DNA from: Plecoglossus altivelis
Lineage: Eukaryota; Chordata; Actinopteri; Osmeriformes; Plecoglossidae
Assembly: GCA_036571765.1 (NCBI GenBank)
Contig: BROE01000023.1
Span: 5,271,581-5,335,580 of the forward strand
Direction of reading: 5' to 3'
Length of the DNA stretch: 64,000 nt
The first letter of the stretch is position 1. Each line of letters opens with the position of its first letter. Below, one piece after another: positions 25,071 through 38,600 of the stretch. Position numbers and translations under genes: made by a program. Below the pieces are notes generated by a model. The model did not search any database, was not told the origin of the DNA, and saw only the letters and a program-made list of their open reading frames with translations.

Positions 25071-26969
25071 TCATCGTTGTTGGCAACAGAGCACTGTGGA
25101 TTCTTGAGTCGGATGCCATTTTTTGGTTGCAACACTGCGGTAGATTTGCGGTTCCCGTAGATACAGTAGATATACGGATGGTGTAGGACCTTGGTGAATC
25201 ATGGAGCCTGAGGTAAAAGAAACCAACATGGCTTCCATCTAGTTCGCAGTGAGGGCAAAGACTATATTGAGAAACGTAGATGTATCTGAATAGGTTTCTA
25301 GGCCACCCAAGCAAACATGTCCCATCTCCTCGCCTTGCGAAGACAGCCAAATAAAAGACACGGGGGCTCCCCTCAGGCCTATAAGTGATTTAGCATGCTG
25401 TGTGTCAGCAAACATCATTCCATGTCACTAGCTTCCAAAGCTAATACGCCCTGATTGTCCTGAGAATTACGGTGTCAGACTTATTGCCAAAGACAGTCAA
25501 GTTATTTCCAACTCATTTCATTTCCATGTCGGAAGGGGGAAAAAAAAGGTGAAAGTCGGAGAGCCGAAGTGCAGCAGCCCTCGAGTCAAACTTCAGCATT
25601 CAAGCCCCCTGTGTCTCCGGCGAAGTGTTCTCAGTTAGCACTTCTGCAGTATTCATGGCCCCATGAAAAACAGACGTGGCCTGGAAGAAAGAAAGGAAGA
25701 AAGGAGAGAAAAGGAATGGAAGGCGTTAGGGGAAGCGTATTCAGATGGAGCTTGTCCTCTTTGTGACGTGCTGGGGTGGAAGTGAACTGTTGCAGGACAA
25801 GGTATTATCTGTTGGGCAATGGAGGTGGAGCTAAAAAGCCTATTGCAAATGGATGTCAGCCAGGGAGGAACGTTGCGGGTGGTGGGAAGAAGGACTGTTT
25901 TAGCATTTGAAACACTTCCCATCTCCCACACATTCTTACCGATGCAAGGCTCATCACAACCAAAAGCTGAATTTAAATTCTACTGGACTTGGGAAAAAAT
26001 AAACATCCTATTTCTCCTCTCCGAAGAGTGAAATGTTGTCATTTCCTCCTCGTTGGGATTAGTAAGGGCGCCTCCTTGGAATGCTAGCTGTGTCGGATCA
26101 GACTTGGCAGCCTGATGAGGGAAGGAGAAATATATTTAAAAAAAAACAGTGACTGGAGCCAGGTCCTGCATGGACGCCTGCTGTTGGGTCCTTCTGTCAG
26201 TGTGAAATATTGCTGATCCTAACACACATCCAGTGGGGAAGTGGATGTCATGATTCAACGCTTGCAGGGGTTCAAGTGTCGTGTGTGCCACCTACCTCGG
26301 AGTGTTCCACCTTCGTCTCCCTTAAGTACAGAGCAGAAAGATGGAGTAGTCCACGCGTAGTTTGTTGTGAACACCGCAACTGTATTTTATCATCCAACGA
26401 GGCCCTTAACCCGTCTATTGCAAACTCAGGTGCTGCGCTATTCGTTAGCTACGGCTAGCGCGCTAGCTCAAGCGATCCATCGGCTCCTACAAGCCATGCA
26501 AGCCCCTCGAAACATGCTAGTCTCTGCTTTCTCCTCAAGGAAGCCTCCCTTCGCCCACCCTTGGCTACTGCCAACAAGCTCGGAGATTGTCAAACCCACA
26601 CAGATGTACACGTTCGGGGAAAAAAAAAGTGCGCACCCGCCAACATGCTATCATCCTTCTGAAGGGTCGTTAGCGCCCGATCGCGGAGCTAATTGGCGCA
26701 TGTCAGAGTTCACAACTGTACTTGCGTTTTGAGTGGGCCTGATTCCAGGCCTCTCAGGCGCATGCTTGACCCCCTGCACGGCCGTGCCATCCCTGGAACC
26801 AATCGATAGATCCCCAAGTGATGAATGCAGACTCCTCGTCAGGAGCTCCTCGGCCAGAGGAAATCAATAAAAACAATATCCATCTACATCCATGATCTCA
26901 CTGCACATTTGTTTCTCCTTTTTACCGGTGCAGGGAGCTTTTCTATCAAAATGCCATTACGCCCCGAAA

Positions 26970-27230
26970 AGAGAGACAGAGGGAGAGAGAGAGCAAGAGA
27001 GGTAGGGAAAGAGAGAGAGAGAGCAAGAGAGGTAAGGAAAGAGAGAGAGAGAGCAAGAGAGGTAGGGAAAGAGAGAGAGAGAGAGCAAGACAGGGAGGTA
27101 GGGAGAGAGAGAAAAAGAGAGGTAGTGAAAGAGAGAGAGAGCAAGACAGGGAGGGAGAGAGAGAGAGAGAGCGAGCAAGAGAGGGAGGGAGGGATAGATA
27201 GAGACAGAGAGAGAGAGACAGAGAGAACGA
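26970..27230. repeat. 30-base purine minisatellite
   Basis: The unit GCAAGAGAGGTAGGGAAAGA plus a GA filler repeats about every 30 bases between 26992 and about 27090, then degenerates. It reads as a repeating Arg/Glu/Lys peptide in one frame, which is a by-product of the repeat. Confidence 0.85.
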
Positions 27231-28739
27231 GCGACTAGGGGGGGAGGGCAGAGAAATGCAATTTCACCCCTAGACTTGGAGAGGCCAGAGAAGGAAGCAG
27301 TTTACAGATGAAAGTAATTTCATTTCATTTGCTGCACATAAGGCCTCCAATGATGTATTCCCTGAGACAAGAAGTGTGCGCTCGAGCAAGAATCTACAGA
27401 CACAAGTAGGTCCTGTAAATCAGAAGATGGAAAAGCTTATTGTAAGATTGTTTCCTCTTCAGCACCTCATTAACAATACATGTGTGTGCATCTGGTTAGA
27501 CCTGATGGCATGTAAGGCACGACACCTCGAAACCCTTTCCGACTTGCCTCTAAACATCGGCCCTGCTGTTTTGGTGATAAATTGTGTTACCTCCAACAAG
27601 CCTTCATCCTTCCTTACGTAAGTGCACAGGCCCAAGCTAGCCAGCAGTATCTGATTTACAATTTCCCCGCCATCTTTTTTCAATGAGCCAGTAAAGAAAT
27701 ATTACAAGTCTAGCCTTTGAACTCCTTGAATATATTAATCCAACAAGCGTCAACCCTGTAAGCAGGGCGAGCTAAAAATAGCCCTCTATTCCGCTTTTAT
27801 ATTGAGCAAAGCTGTCGTTTTGTTTAAGAGGTGTTTATTATATTGAATTATTTGGGGGGCTTGAGTAGAACTGCGTATAACCTGGTGGACGATGTCATGC
27901 CGGAATGGCAGCACTCATCATGAGGCAGGCTATTGGATTCCCATCTCATCGTGTCCCTTTGGTGGTTGAAATGCCCACAACCTTTATTGATCAAGGGAGA
28001 TTTAATATCCCAAATGCTTTAGTGTTTCGAAATGGAAGTGTTTCACGTTCAGCTTTGCTGTTCCACACCCTCACATTAACACCCGCCCACACACCCACAG
28101 GCATATTGAGTCTTATTTGTGTTGCAAGAGGAGATTTCAAGGGCGACACTGTATACGTCCCAATTATGGGTGAGAGAATGGAAGGGACAATGTGAAAATG
28201 ATAACCTTCTCCATTTTCTTGAGACGTGAGTTGAGTCACCAGACAGGAGTGGCGCTTGTCGCGCGGACGTATTTGTAAGCATTTCGTTCACGCAGTGATC
28301 TCCCAGGCCGCTGCGTAGGAACGTAAGATTCGCGCAAATGACGGCCCGGAGACGCAATTTTCTAAAATGTTGCCGTGAAAAGGCAAGCGGTTCAAAATAA
28401 AGGGGACAAACGTGGGGCCAGAATAGATGTCAAACAGTATTACAGACTCAGCACCTATTCATCCCGAAGAGTTCAGGGAACTTCTTCCTTCCTTTCCAAT
28501 TTATTTTTTTACAAGCTTTGCACAAGGCGACCTGTCTGTGAGTCTGCCTAGCTTGGAGAGAGCGGGGCGCTAAATCAAGTAGCTGGAATCCAGTTCCACA
28601 TATTTAGACGGTTGGGGGGAGGGCGGGGGGAGGGGGGGAGGGCGGGGGAATAAATAGTTTCAACACATCAATGACTTCCTGCCTTCTCGAACTATAGAAA
28701 CCAATCCAGAGAAACGGACCTGTCATTATCTTCAGAGAC

Positions 28740-28965
28740 CAGAGCCAGCTTTTACCCCTCGGTTGTGTAGGATTCACATCAATTTAATACACCACCGCCA
28801 GGCCTCCATTTCCTCAGCAGACTGCAGGCCAGATTTAAGGACTAATCTCATACTTAGGACTAATACAATTAAAGGGCATTGAGCGGCGATGGAACGACGA
28901 TCTGTCGTCCCTTAGATCGATTTTCCATAGTCGAAGAGCAAGACTGACTCGATTCGCTAGGGGGC
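28740..28965. promoter_or_regulatory. Candidate cis-regulatory block (unproven)
   Basis: Non-repetitive DNA with paired GGACTAAT words (28838 and 28857), CAATTTAATAC near 28779 and CAATTAAAGG near 28866. Weak evidence. Confidence 0.15.
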
Positions 28966-29451
28966 CTCAGGAGGCATGAGGCTGGGGTGAGAGGTTAGGG
29001 TGGGGGCTGGAGGACAGGGCTGAGGCCTCTGACCTGGACCTCTTCGACATCTCAGAGTGAACATCTCGACAGCAGTACTTTCGAAGATATCGACCTGTAG
29101 AAACCTGCCTTAGATAGAAAGTATGACGTACCACATGCGTGACACAATGTTTCGGAGCTCTTTTGGAATTCCGTGCTGCAAGTTCTACATGGGTTGGCAT
29201 CCGAATAATGAATAACCTAGCCTGAGCACTTTGAACACGGCTAACCTCCCAGCATTACGGTTCCTGGTAAAATCCTGGTTCACGGCCGCGCTGTTGATAG
29301 ATGAACGGAATGTTTAAAGGGCGTTGGAGGCTGAGGGTGAGCCCTCCTTTGGCAGTGGAGGACAAGGATTTACCCGTGTTTTGTCTAGTGTACGTCGGGA
29401 TCTGGAGGGGAACAACGTGATGTGTTTATGGGGCCATCTCTTTCAATTAAC

Positions 29452-29493
29452 CTCAGCTAGCTAGGGCCCGGGCCTCCTGGTTGGCTAGCTGAG
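29452..29493. repeat. Inverted repeat with 10-base arms
   Basis: CTCAGCTAGC (29452-29461) pairs perfectly with GCTAGCTGAG (29484-29493) across a 22-base loop that itself contains GGGCCCGGGCC. Confidence 0.8.
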
Positions 29494-30805
29494 CACATGT
29501 TAGACAACTGACAGGGGATGGGGAAGGAGAGAGGGAGAGGAGAGGGAGGGAGAGAGGGAGGGAGAAAGTAATGGACCTTTAGCTAAACAGATGCTACTTT
29601 ATTCTGGTCTTGTCTCATCTCTTGCCACATTGCTTTCGCATTCACCAGTACATTTATTTCAATCAAAAGAGAATATGTAAGGGAAAGGGATGACAGTTGA
29701 GGCGACGGGCTAACGGCAGGTGGCTAGTCACACTAGCTTCAATTAGCCTCAAGTCACTCCGGACAACGATTTCCATCCGTCTGTAACAGTATCCCCCAGG
29801 AAGACCTCCATGTTCGGGATGTGCTAGGTATCAAGCAGAGGCTGCTCGTGGAGATCCCTAGATAAGAGCTAGAAGTTCTAGAACGTTCCCCGGTAGGATT
29901 TAACAACTCCGAGAGAACATTGTGTTTTTTCCCCACCTTATCTGTTAGAAGCAAGGGACTGCGGGGGTCATAAGTCCAGAGGAGCACCTGCCAACACAAC
30001 ATTGCCATATATGCAAAGCAGAATCCCTCCCGCTCTCCTTCTCAGATATGAATGCATTCAAGGTGAGCGATGCCAAAGGCGAGACCAGAGCAGGAACATG
30101 TTGTTCTCACTGAGCTCACTCTAGCAAGTTTTCCCCGCTACGTAGCGTTTTTCGTTTTGAGGCTAGCCCAAGCTCATAAACTGTGTGTTTTATTATAGCG
30201 TGGACCCAGTTTGAATGGCATTTTATATTATATTACAGAATAGAGGTTCAGATCAGCGTGCACGGAAATGTGGAAGTACATTTTTCTTCGGAATTACATT
30301 AGTTTTAGTTCACCCCCCCCCTCTTGCAGGCAGGACAGCAGTTGCAGCACTGGATTAATTCTATATTCTTTCCTCCAAATGAAATTGCTGTAATGAGTCT
30401 TTTCTGGTGACCATGTATCCATTTATATTTTATGGTTCTCTCCTACATACACATGCAAACATATAGGTCATTTACATGCAAACACTCATAGAGAGGCTAA
30501 ATCTGCATGTTTGTGCAAGTGTGTGCGTGCATGGCAGGACATAGACGTGACCGTGATTTTCAAACCAGACATTACAGCTCACCTTCATTGATGTCTATTT
30601 TAATACAAAGCATGCAGAAACACCTTCTGGCCCTTATAGCTCTGTCATGTATCTGGGCTACATGCTGTGACCTCGTCCATCTAACTACTCTAAGAAGGAG
30701 GAGTGGTTTATCAGTCTTGGAGACAGAAGTCATTAATAACACTTCCTTTAATAATGCTAATGTAGTCTTGCTCCTAGCTCATATAACAGTCCTCTGAATG
30801 CACTC

Positions 30806-30837
<32 letters not shown>

Positions 30838-31184
30838 CACACGCACACACACGCACACACACACCAGCATGTAAAACCCAAAGCTCCGCAGGGATGTGAA
30901 TATCTTACAGGAGGATTCTCTCAAAAGTCCCCCCAACCCACACACAAAGACACACACACACACAAAGACACACACACACAAAGGCACACACAAAGACACA
31001 CACCCAAGTAGAGAAAATGAAGACGCTTCAAGTATCGAATCAAATTAAGAGGTAATTTTGGAGCGCCATAATGGCACCATGGTTTTTTTCTTTTTTTCTT
31101 CACTCTATTCCTTTCGGTTTCTCATTGTTTCTAGAGAGCTCCTGATATTGGTATGCTGTGCATACTGTCCTTTTTGCTTCTCTC

Positions 31185-31260
31185 TCTCTCCCTCCCTCCC
31201 TCCATCCCTCCCCCCTTCCATCCCTCCCCCCTTCCATCCCTCCCTCCCTCCTCTCCTTAG
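31185..31260. repeat. CCCT/CCAT pyrimidine tract with 16-base unit
   Basis: CCATCCCTCCCCCCTT occurs twice in tandem from 31202 and partly a third time, flanked by CCCT repeats. Confidence 0.85.
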
Positions 31261-31290
31261 TCCCTCACTGCTCCTGTGGGAACTGAGCCC

Positions 31291-31415
31291 AGCACATGCT
31301 AAGTGAAATCTCTCCAGCGCGTTAGTGGTGTGCGACGCGGGCCACTGCGGTAGCACTCGTGTGTTCAGGGGAAGACCTTAACGCCGTACACACGGGTGGG
31401 GCTGAGGGGGGGGGG
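31291..31415. repeat. Left copy of a ~125-base block duplicated across a gap
   Basis: From CACATGCTAAGTGAAATCTC to GGGGCTGAGGGGG, ending in a G run at the first N. It corresponds to 31674-31799 with scattered one-base differences. Confidence 0.8.
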
Positions 31416-31673
31416 NNNNNNNNNNNNNNNNNNNNNNNNNNNNNNNNNNNNNNNNNNNNNNNNNNNNNNNNNNNNNNNNNNNNNNNNNNNNNNNNNNNNN
31501 NNNNNNNNNNNNNNNNNNNNNNNNNNNNNNNNNNNNNNNNNNNNNNNNNNNNNNNNNNNNNNNNNNNNNNNNNNNNNNNNNNNNNNNNNNNNNNNNNNNN
31601 NNNNNNNNNNNNNNNNNNNNNNNNNNNNNNNNNNNNNNNNNNNNNNNNNNNNNNNNNNNNNNNNNNNNNNNNN
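31416..31673. other. Assembly gap (N)
   Basis: 258 undetermined bases between the two copies; the left side ends in a run of twelve G. Confidence 0.99.
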
Positions 31674-31799
31674 TCACATGCGAAGTGAAATCTCGTCCAG
31701 CGCGTTAGTGGTCTGTGCGACGCGGGAGCACTGCAGGAGCACTCGTGCTGTTAGGGGAAGACATTACGCCCGTACAGAGGTGTGGGGCTGAGGGGGGGG
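31674..31799. repeat. Right copy of the ~125-base block duplicated across a gap
   Basis: CACATGCGAAGTGAAATCTC to GGGGCTGAGGGGG, continuing into GGT-rich DNA. It differs from the left copy by several substitutions and single-base indels. Confidence 0.8.
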
Positions 31800-32955
31800 G
31801 TGGTGGTGGGGGTGCGTGTGCACGGATCCTCGAACTGGATCAAGTCATCCATGTAAATGATCAATCTCGTGAATTTGCCAATAGGGAGTTCTATCTGTGA
31901 CTGATCAGAGGGATGGGAGGGAGGGACGTGCGTGTGAGGGGTGAGATGGTGTTGTGGGGGGGGGGGGTAGTGTCATCGCCGGCACAGGAACAAGGGAGCT
32001 GGAGAGAAAGAACAAGAACATGGAGCCTACTTTCAACTGGTTTGGAGCGAGCGAACGCGGGTGTTGGGGCCGGGGTGATTTTGGGACGAGCGGAACCATG
32101 CCACGTTGTTCTCCTTCAAGGGAGGAGGAACAACTCCTGCGAGGCAGTGGCCCGTTTCGGAGAGGCAGTTGGAGTCGTTCCCGTTTGAATTCCTCGTCAG
32201 GCATGAGTAGACACCAGCAAGGTAGTGATAGGGGTGGCCAAGGAAACGGCCTGTCCTAAATTCAAGAGTTGGTCTAGCCAGGGGGGACCGCTGGTACGGT
32301 TCCACTACCAGCTAGTGTGCTATGTAAATGTCACCAGAGTCAACAGACCAGCAGACAGACTGTCTTCCTGTGTTTGACTGAACATGACAGGGCAAGCAGT
32401 GTTTCCTGTAGTCGGAGTGCAGAAGCACGCAACGTACACGCACACACGCACACATACACACACGCGCGCACGCACATACACACACGGACAGCACGCATGA
32501 TACAAACGTTCCCTTGCACACGCAGGCACATGTTCCCATGTACTGAACAGTGCATGAGGCAAATTGCCCTGGAAAAACAAACACTCCCCAGTCAGATTTA
32601 ATACATTGTCTATGTCATTAACAATGCAGAGATTTTTTTTTTTTTCTTTCATCACATCGTGTAGCCAGGAAGCCCGTGTTAAAAAAGATGTGCTATGACC
32701 TTAAAGAGGAGGTTTTTTGGGAGAACTGCAGTATAAGGGGAAAATAGTGAATAATTTTTTTAAGTGTAGCCGTGGGCGCATTAGCATGTGCGCTAGGCAC
32801 GGCGTGTGGCTTTTATATGAAGCTTTTAGCACATCCCGTTTGTCATAGGGATGCATCATCCTTTATCTGCACATTTCATGTCTCCCAGTGGACTCTGTCG
32901 AGCGGGCGATATTATTGAGGAGCGTTGAGCCTTATTAAATTCCCAAGCATATTAC

Positions 32956-32958
<3 letters not shown>

Positions 32959-32994
<36 letters not shown>
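32959..32994. repeat. (CT)18 microsatellite
   Basis: Uninterrupted CT run. Confidence 0.95.
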
Positions 32995-32996
<2 letters not shown>

Positions 32997-34796
32997 GTTA
33001 CACTCGTTTTCTCTATCTCTCTTCCTTTTTTTGGTCTCCAAATATACATGCACTTAATCTTCTGTCCTATTTCACTCTCTCTCTCTCTTTCTCCCATCCT
33101 CAATGAGCAATCGCTGTCTGTTTCTTTTCTCCACCCCTCCCTTTTGGCTTTCTCTCCATCCATACACGCCCTGAAAGGAGAGAGCGGGTGAGCGCGCGCT
33201 CTTGCGTTTTCGAAAGGTGCACTTCTCAGATATTGGAAGCCGTACCAGCAGAGGTCTTGCATGACTCACATCACAGTCGCAGTCGCTTCATTATTTCTTT
33301 TCCAAGTTCTTTTTTTTTTCCCCTCATCGCGCGTTTAAACTGCGGGAGATAATCCGGCCGCCAATGAATTGGATGTAAACGAAACACTGCGTCGCTGCAC
33401 GGTTGAGATTAAATTGCTTTAAATAATGGCACTTTTTCATATCTGTTTTTCTCTTCTTTTTGCTTGTGAAAAGTGTATTCAAGTTCAAAGTATTCAACGG
33501 AAATACCCGCATCTTGTGTTTTAAGAGTAGTTTATTCCTGAGTCTTATTTTCATATTGTTATTAAGTCAACTTTTGGAAGTGGATGGAAGGATTCTCTTT
33601 AGATGAGCCTTTGAGCGCCGAGCACATTGGATTTCTGAAAGCCCTCATTATTTTTCACTTAGTCTAAAGCACAGAAGGCATTCTTACGTTCATGCTCAGA
33701 ATGCTTGCAGTTCAACCCCCTTACCATAGAGGGAGCTGTAGTCCAGAGGGCTTCCTCAACAACCATCAGTTCATGTCACCTTTATATTATGAGAGTAAGG
33801 CAATGCTAGATTGATACCGGGGATGGACGTGTGTGTACTTGTCTAGCATGTGCAGTCGGCGTGCTTCTTTATTACCAACCCCCCCCCCCTCCCGTTGAAT
33901 TGAGACTTCCTACATTGTGCCTCTCTTCCTGGGCCGCCATTGGCTGAGCCCCAGGAAGTGGCAGGGATTCTGCGTTCATCATCTGCCTCTGCTATTATTC
34001 ATGCTGTTGACGTGGCTGATGACAGCACTGCCGCTTGTGAGGCAGCTCCCTGTGAGGGAAAGCCATTTCCATACGACCTTGCACAGAGCAATTGGCACAA
34101 CGTAGGTTTTAGCAGGGGCTTCTCATTTCTGTGAAAACGACGCGCGTCGCACCGGCGGAATATGAACACGGAATGAAATGATGTCGAGTCACCGAGGGCC
34201 AAGTGTGCGCGATGCCTGCATCGGTGTTGTCACTGGTGTGAGGGTCTGTTGCTGTTCTGTCTCTCAAAATAGTGCTCTTCTGGGGTATGTTGATGTGGGG
34301 ATTTCCTCAGGACTCAGTGCAATAACACAATGAGTCTTCGGTGAGATTTCTCGGTACCAACCAGGCTACCATACCCACTGTTTGCCTCCCCCCCTCCCCC
34401 CCTCCCCGTACCCTAATCCCCAAGACAACCCCTCCACTCCGTGGAGTGTGCCAGACATTACACGGAGGGCACGTAGGGGCATCTGGTGCCATGTGCGTAC
34501 ATGAGAGAGCAACACAAAAGAGACCGAAAGAGAGGGAGAAATTCTTAACAAATTCATGGTCCCATGTTGTGCACCTGCTGACGTGTTGCCTGATGCAAGC
34601 AAATTTGATGCAGAAAAAAATGAAAACTATCCCGTAGGTGTTGAATATGGAACACATGTGGAGGGCTGAAGCCTTTGTGTTGCTCCTCTTCCCACCTACA
34701 CACAGCCTTACAGCCAGCAACCCCCCACACATTCACACACCCCTTTCCACACCATTACTTACACCTGGGGGCATGAATGACTCTACTCAAGGCCTT

Positions 34797-35010
34797 CTCC
34801 CTCCCTCCCTCCCTCCCTCCCTCCCCCTCCCTCCCCCGCTCCCTGCCCTTCCCTCCCTCCCCTCCCCCCTCCCCTGGCCCTCCTCCTCCCTTCCTTTGCC
34901 TTCCTCCCTGCCTTCCTCCCTGCCTGCCTCCCCCTCCCTCCCTTCTCCTCTCCTCTACCCCTCCCCTCTCCATCCCAACACTCTTCCCTCCCTCCCGCCT
35001 CCCCCCTGTA
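34797..35010. repeat. CCCT-rich polypyrimidine tract
   Basis: Over 200 bases with almost no purines, mainly CCCT, CCTT and CTGCCTTC words. A long homopurine-homopyrimidine strand of this kind can form triplex DNA. Confidence 0.85.
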
Positions 35011-35518
35011 CCTTCCCCCACACCACTCCCTTCCTATTAGTTTTCTGTGCCCACCACTTATTCCCACATGCGCGATCCTCCTTAGCTCCCCCTCACCTCA
35101 CATCCTCGCGCCACCCTCCCTCCCCTCCTAGTCGTGCCACTGATTGCCAGTCTTGGGCGAAGTAGAGTTTGCAGCACTCAACGCCAACAGAATACAGAAC
35201 ATTGTCAGTCGGTGTTACGGCATAGTTCCAGTTCCCCCCCCCCCCCCTCCTCCTCTGTCCTCGCTTTTTCTGAAAATGAGTTTGGCCTTTGACGCCAGGA
35301 GTCTGATCTGCAGTCATGGCCGCTCTCCCTTCCCAGGTGATTGATATTTAAAGACATCCGTGGGACAAAAACAGTTTGAATTCCGACGCCCATGAAAGAC
35401 CCATCAGTCCGTCTAGATCAATCCGCAAAAAGTAATATTTTCCGAAACCCACCAGTGTTTGCATCAAGGAGGTGCTGTGAGGTGAGGAGTCAGAGAGAGA
35501 GAGAGGAGAAGTGGAGTA

Positions 35519-35574
<56 letters not shown>

Positions 35575-35606
35575 AGAGAGACAGGGAGAAAGAGAGAGAG
35601 GGAAAA
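35519..35606. repeat. Compound (GT)n(GA)n microsatellite
   Basis: GT run (35519-35539) abutting a GA run. Confidence 0.95.
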
Positions 35607-38600
35607 AAAATAAAATCAATCAGTTGAGAGCTTTAAAAAGAAGGAAGGTAGGTGTGAAAGACAGAGATGGGGAAAAACATGTCTGTCAAGTATATTGACT
35701 AACGATGTACGTTTCCTGAGAACATCAAAGCAGGAAGGAGAAGTATAATTGTGTATTCTTATAGTGTCTGCCAGACACATATTAGATGAGTGATACTGAG
35801 AACAGTAATAATCTGATTGACATCTACAACGTATTGGTGAATATTCTACAAGAATCACATGGAAATTACCAACCTTATCAATACCAGACGAAACAGTTTC
35901 ACTGAATGACATTTGGATAATCCCTGATCTACGACAATCCAGGATATGGACAAACAAGTTGGTTATCGCAAATGGTCGATCCTGTCTTTTGTTCCAAATC
36001 TGTGGAAAAGGAACTAAGTACAGCGGATGTTCAGGATACTAAGTATAATTACTGGACACAGCCCAGCAGCAAACATCCCCCTGCTTTTGAATTCACCACA
36101 CCTCTCTTTAAAATCCCAGGGTGTTGCCTGCTCCCAGAATCCTCTCAACACCCTGACAGCTAAGACCTCCATTAGTGGCTCGTTTTCTAACTCCTCTCTT
36201 TATTTTGGTGGGGGAGCCATTGGATTTAATTGACTCATTTTGTCGGTTGGAATCAGAGAGGAAGCCGGGAGACTGAAGATGCTGCTCCTTTGATCCGACA
36301 GACAGGCAGCCTAAACCCCTAGTCAGAGTGCATTTAATAAAGAATGTTCTCCTCTGATGAGCCTGCGAGAATGACAAATTGAGCCCCCGGTGCTTTAAAT
36401 AATGCACCGCGCCTCAGCTGGTGGGGCGCCTGCGTATATGTCTATTTCTAAACTGGCCTGTTTCGGCAGAAAAGGGGGTCTGGGTCCACGATGTGTGAGG
36501 AGGGCTGAGGGTGGGTGGGTTGAGAGAGATTCCGAAAGTGAGACGCAGTCCGCGCCCCCTCCGACACAGCGAGCTGAACTTGGCTTCAAATGGAGGGGAA
36601 GATTGTATGCAGAGCTTGGAAGGACCGGGTGCGGATGGGAGAAATACGATTTGTTTGTGGAGCGCTAGGCTGTTGTCATTGAGGCCTTTTAGTATGCAGA
36701 GTTGATGTGAGGAGGACTATGAGGAATTGTGCAAAACACCACTTTTTTTCATGCTCTCCCTCTCATTCCAAAGCGCAAAACTAGGAGAGAAGTCACACAG
36801 GCTCAAACATTCAAAACACAATCAGACGTATACACACCTACACTCACACATGCAAGTCTCTCTCCCACCCACCCACCCACCCACGCACACCCACGCACAC
36901 ACACACACACCCCGGGCACGGTTTGTTGTGGCCGCATCTATCTCCAGCTACTCTTGTGGAATAAGGAGAGTATTGATCGTGAGTGGCCGACCCGATGAGC
37001 CTTGTCACAACACAGAACCAAGGCTTTCGACTTTAGGTAAACCAAGCTGTCACACCCACAACACTCTGGGCTTCCTCCCAGGCCCTGGCTTGGCAAAGAC
37101 GGGGTTAAAAAAAAAAGATGCTCCCTCCAGGGGGAAGAAAAGTCTGCATCCGGCTCAGCTTCAGTACGTCTATCAGCGTTGTGTTTGTCTTGCAGTGGGG
37201 GGCCAGCCTGGTTTAACTGTCATGATCTGTCAGTGTCCGGCTAATCTGCTATATTGTACAGTAATATTCTAATATTCTGAGTTTGTATGGTCAGGACTAA
37301 CCCAATGTGTCCAAAATAATGTAACCACAGACTACCGTTGGCTTCAGAATTACTGTAGACTTAGACATTGTATCTAGAGGATGGCGCTAATGATGATAGC
37401 GATGCTGGGGATTACACGCAGTGCTGTCACTATTTTAGGTGTAGCTACGAGGTTAGACGCTTTTCGTAACTCGGATGTTTGGATTCCAGCAGACTAATAT
37501 GTCCCTTTGTGGAAATCAACACAGAGAGAGAAGGAATTACAGCAAGTTCATTAACGATTTGTCCATATGTTATACAATTATCTCAAGGTTAACCGTGGAC
37601 ACGGAATCATTTTTGATCGTTAGTAGTGACATACCTGGCGTACCGATGGGCCGCCAAGTTGGCCGCACAATTATCGCTATTCGCGATGGAAAATGAAGCA
37701 AATCATTTTTGAAAATGTCTTTGACATGGCAAATTGAAAAAAGTCGAAAAGAGTCTGTTCTGTAATCAGTGGAGTCAAAAAGAAATTGGTCGTGGGGCCT
37801 ACACACTCCATTTCTCCAAATCACAATCTCAAAATGGCCTCAATGGAATTGAAATGAGTCGGTGAGGGTAGACAGTTTTTTTTGTGCCTCCTCTGTGTAA
37901 CACCTCAGAAACCATGAATGCATTGAGTGCAGATCTTGTCACTTGCTTAGTTACAGAATCTTTCCTCAAAGCCCACTCACCTAAAGCCCCCTCCCCTGGA
38001 ATTACCCCCTTCAGAACATCTTGACTGACCTTGCATTAAGCTGTGATTCACTGCACAGAGTCTGTCTTGAAACCAGTGCCAGGCTAGCTAGTGGCTATAA
38101 ACTAGCCTGCTTTATTCTTGGCTACTGCAGACCAGATGGCTTGCTTGGTACTTGTTGGCTAACTCATAAGGTGGCGCAAGCTAGCTGCTAGGCAGTTGTT
38201 AGGTGGGTGGATCTAAACATTTTCACCTGGGTTGGCAAGGGCGGGAGGGATTGTAGAGTGCCATGGAGACATGGATGGATTGTGTAACGTGGTGCTGCTA
38301 TGAATTATGAATACATTGTATTTTAAATAATGGCAATAATGATACGTATATGATTATTATTTCGACGCAATATACATATTTGAGCTTGGGGCGATTGGGG
38401 TGGCAAGTCTTTGTTTCTGGTGTTGCAGATGCCAGCCCTTGGATCCATCAGTGGTTATCACACACTGCTAAGGTCACTTGGAAACTGGATTCTAGAAGTC
38501 ATCTGGTCAACTTGTCAGCTGTGCTCGCTGCCCACAGGGTCTGTTGGTGGATTTGTGTTGACGAACCGGATCGTAGAATTGCAGCCTCTTCCTCATTGTT

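Larger units (their letters stand above)
19304..31290. other. Non-coding block, no gene seen
   Basis: Microsatellites at 19366-19403, 19637-19736, 20031-20069, 21288-21378 and GA-rich 23800-23845; G runs at 20633-20649 and 22121-22133; a minisatellite at 26970-27230. From about 24600 to 26900 and 27250 to 30790 the DNA is mostly unique with few repeats. GCTAGC-type words are frequent (26440-26490, 29450-29495). I saw no splice-bounded open frame resembling a protein family. Confidence 0.65.

Noticed and set aside
26825..27238. 137-residue frame with repeating REVGKERERA peptide
   Set aside because: The peptide periodicity mirrors the 30-base minisatellite; there is no start context, splice evidence or family match.
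34366..34732. Overlapping minus-strand frames near 34.5 kb considered as a small gene
   Set aside because: Several overlapping frames with unrelated composition and no conserved motif; consistent with chance.
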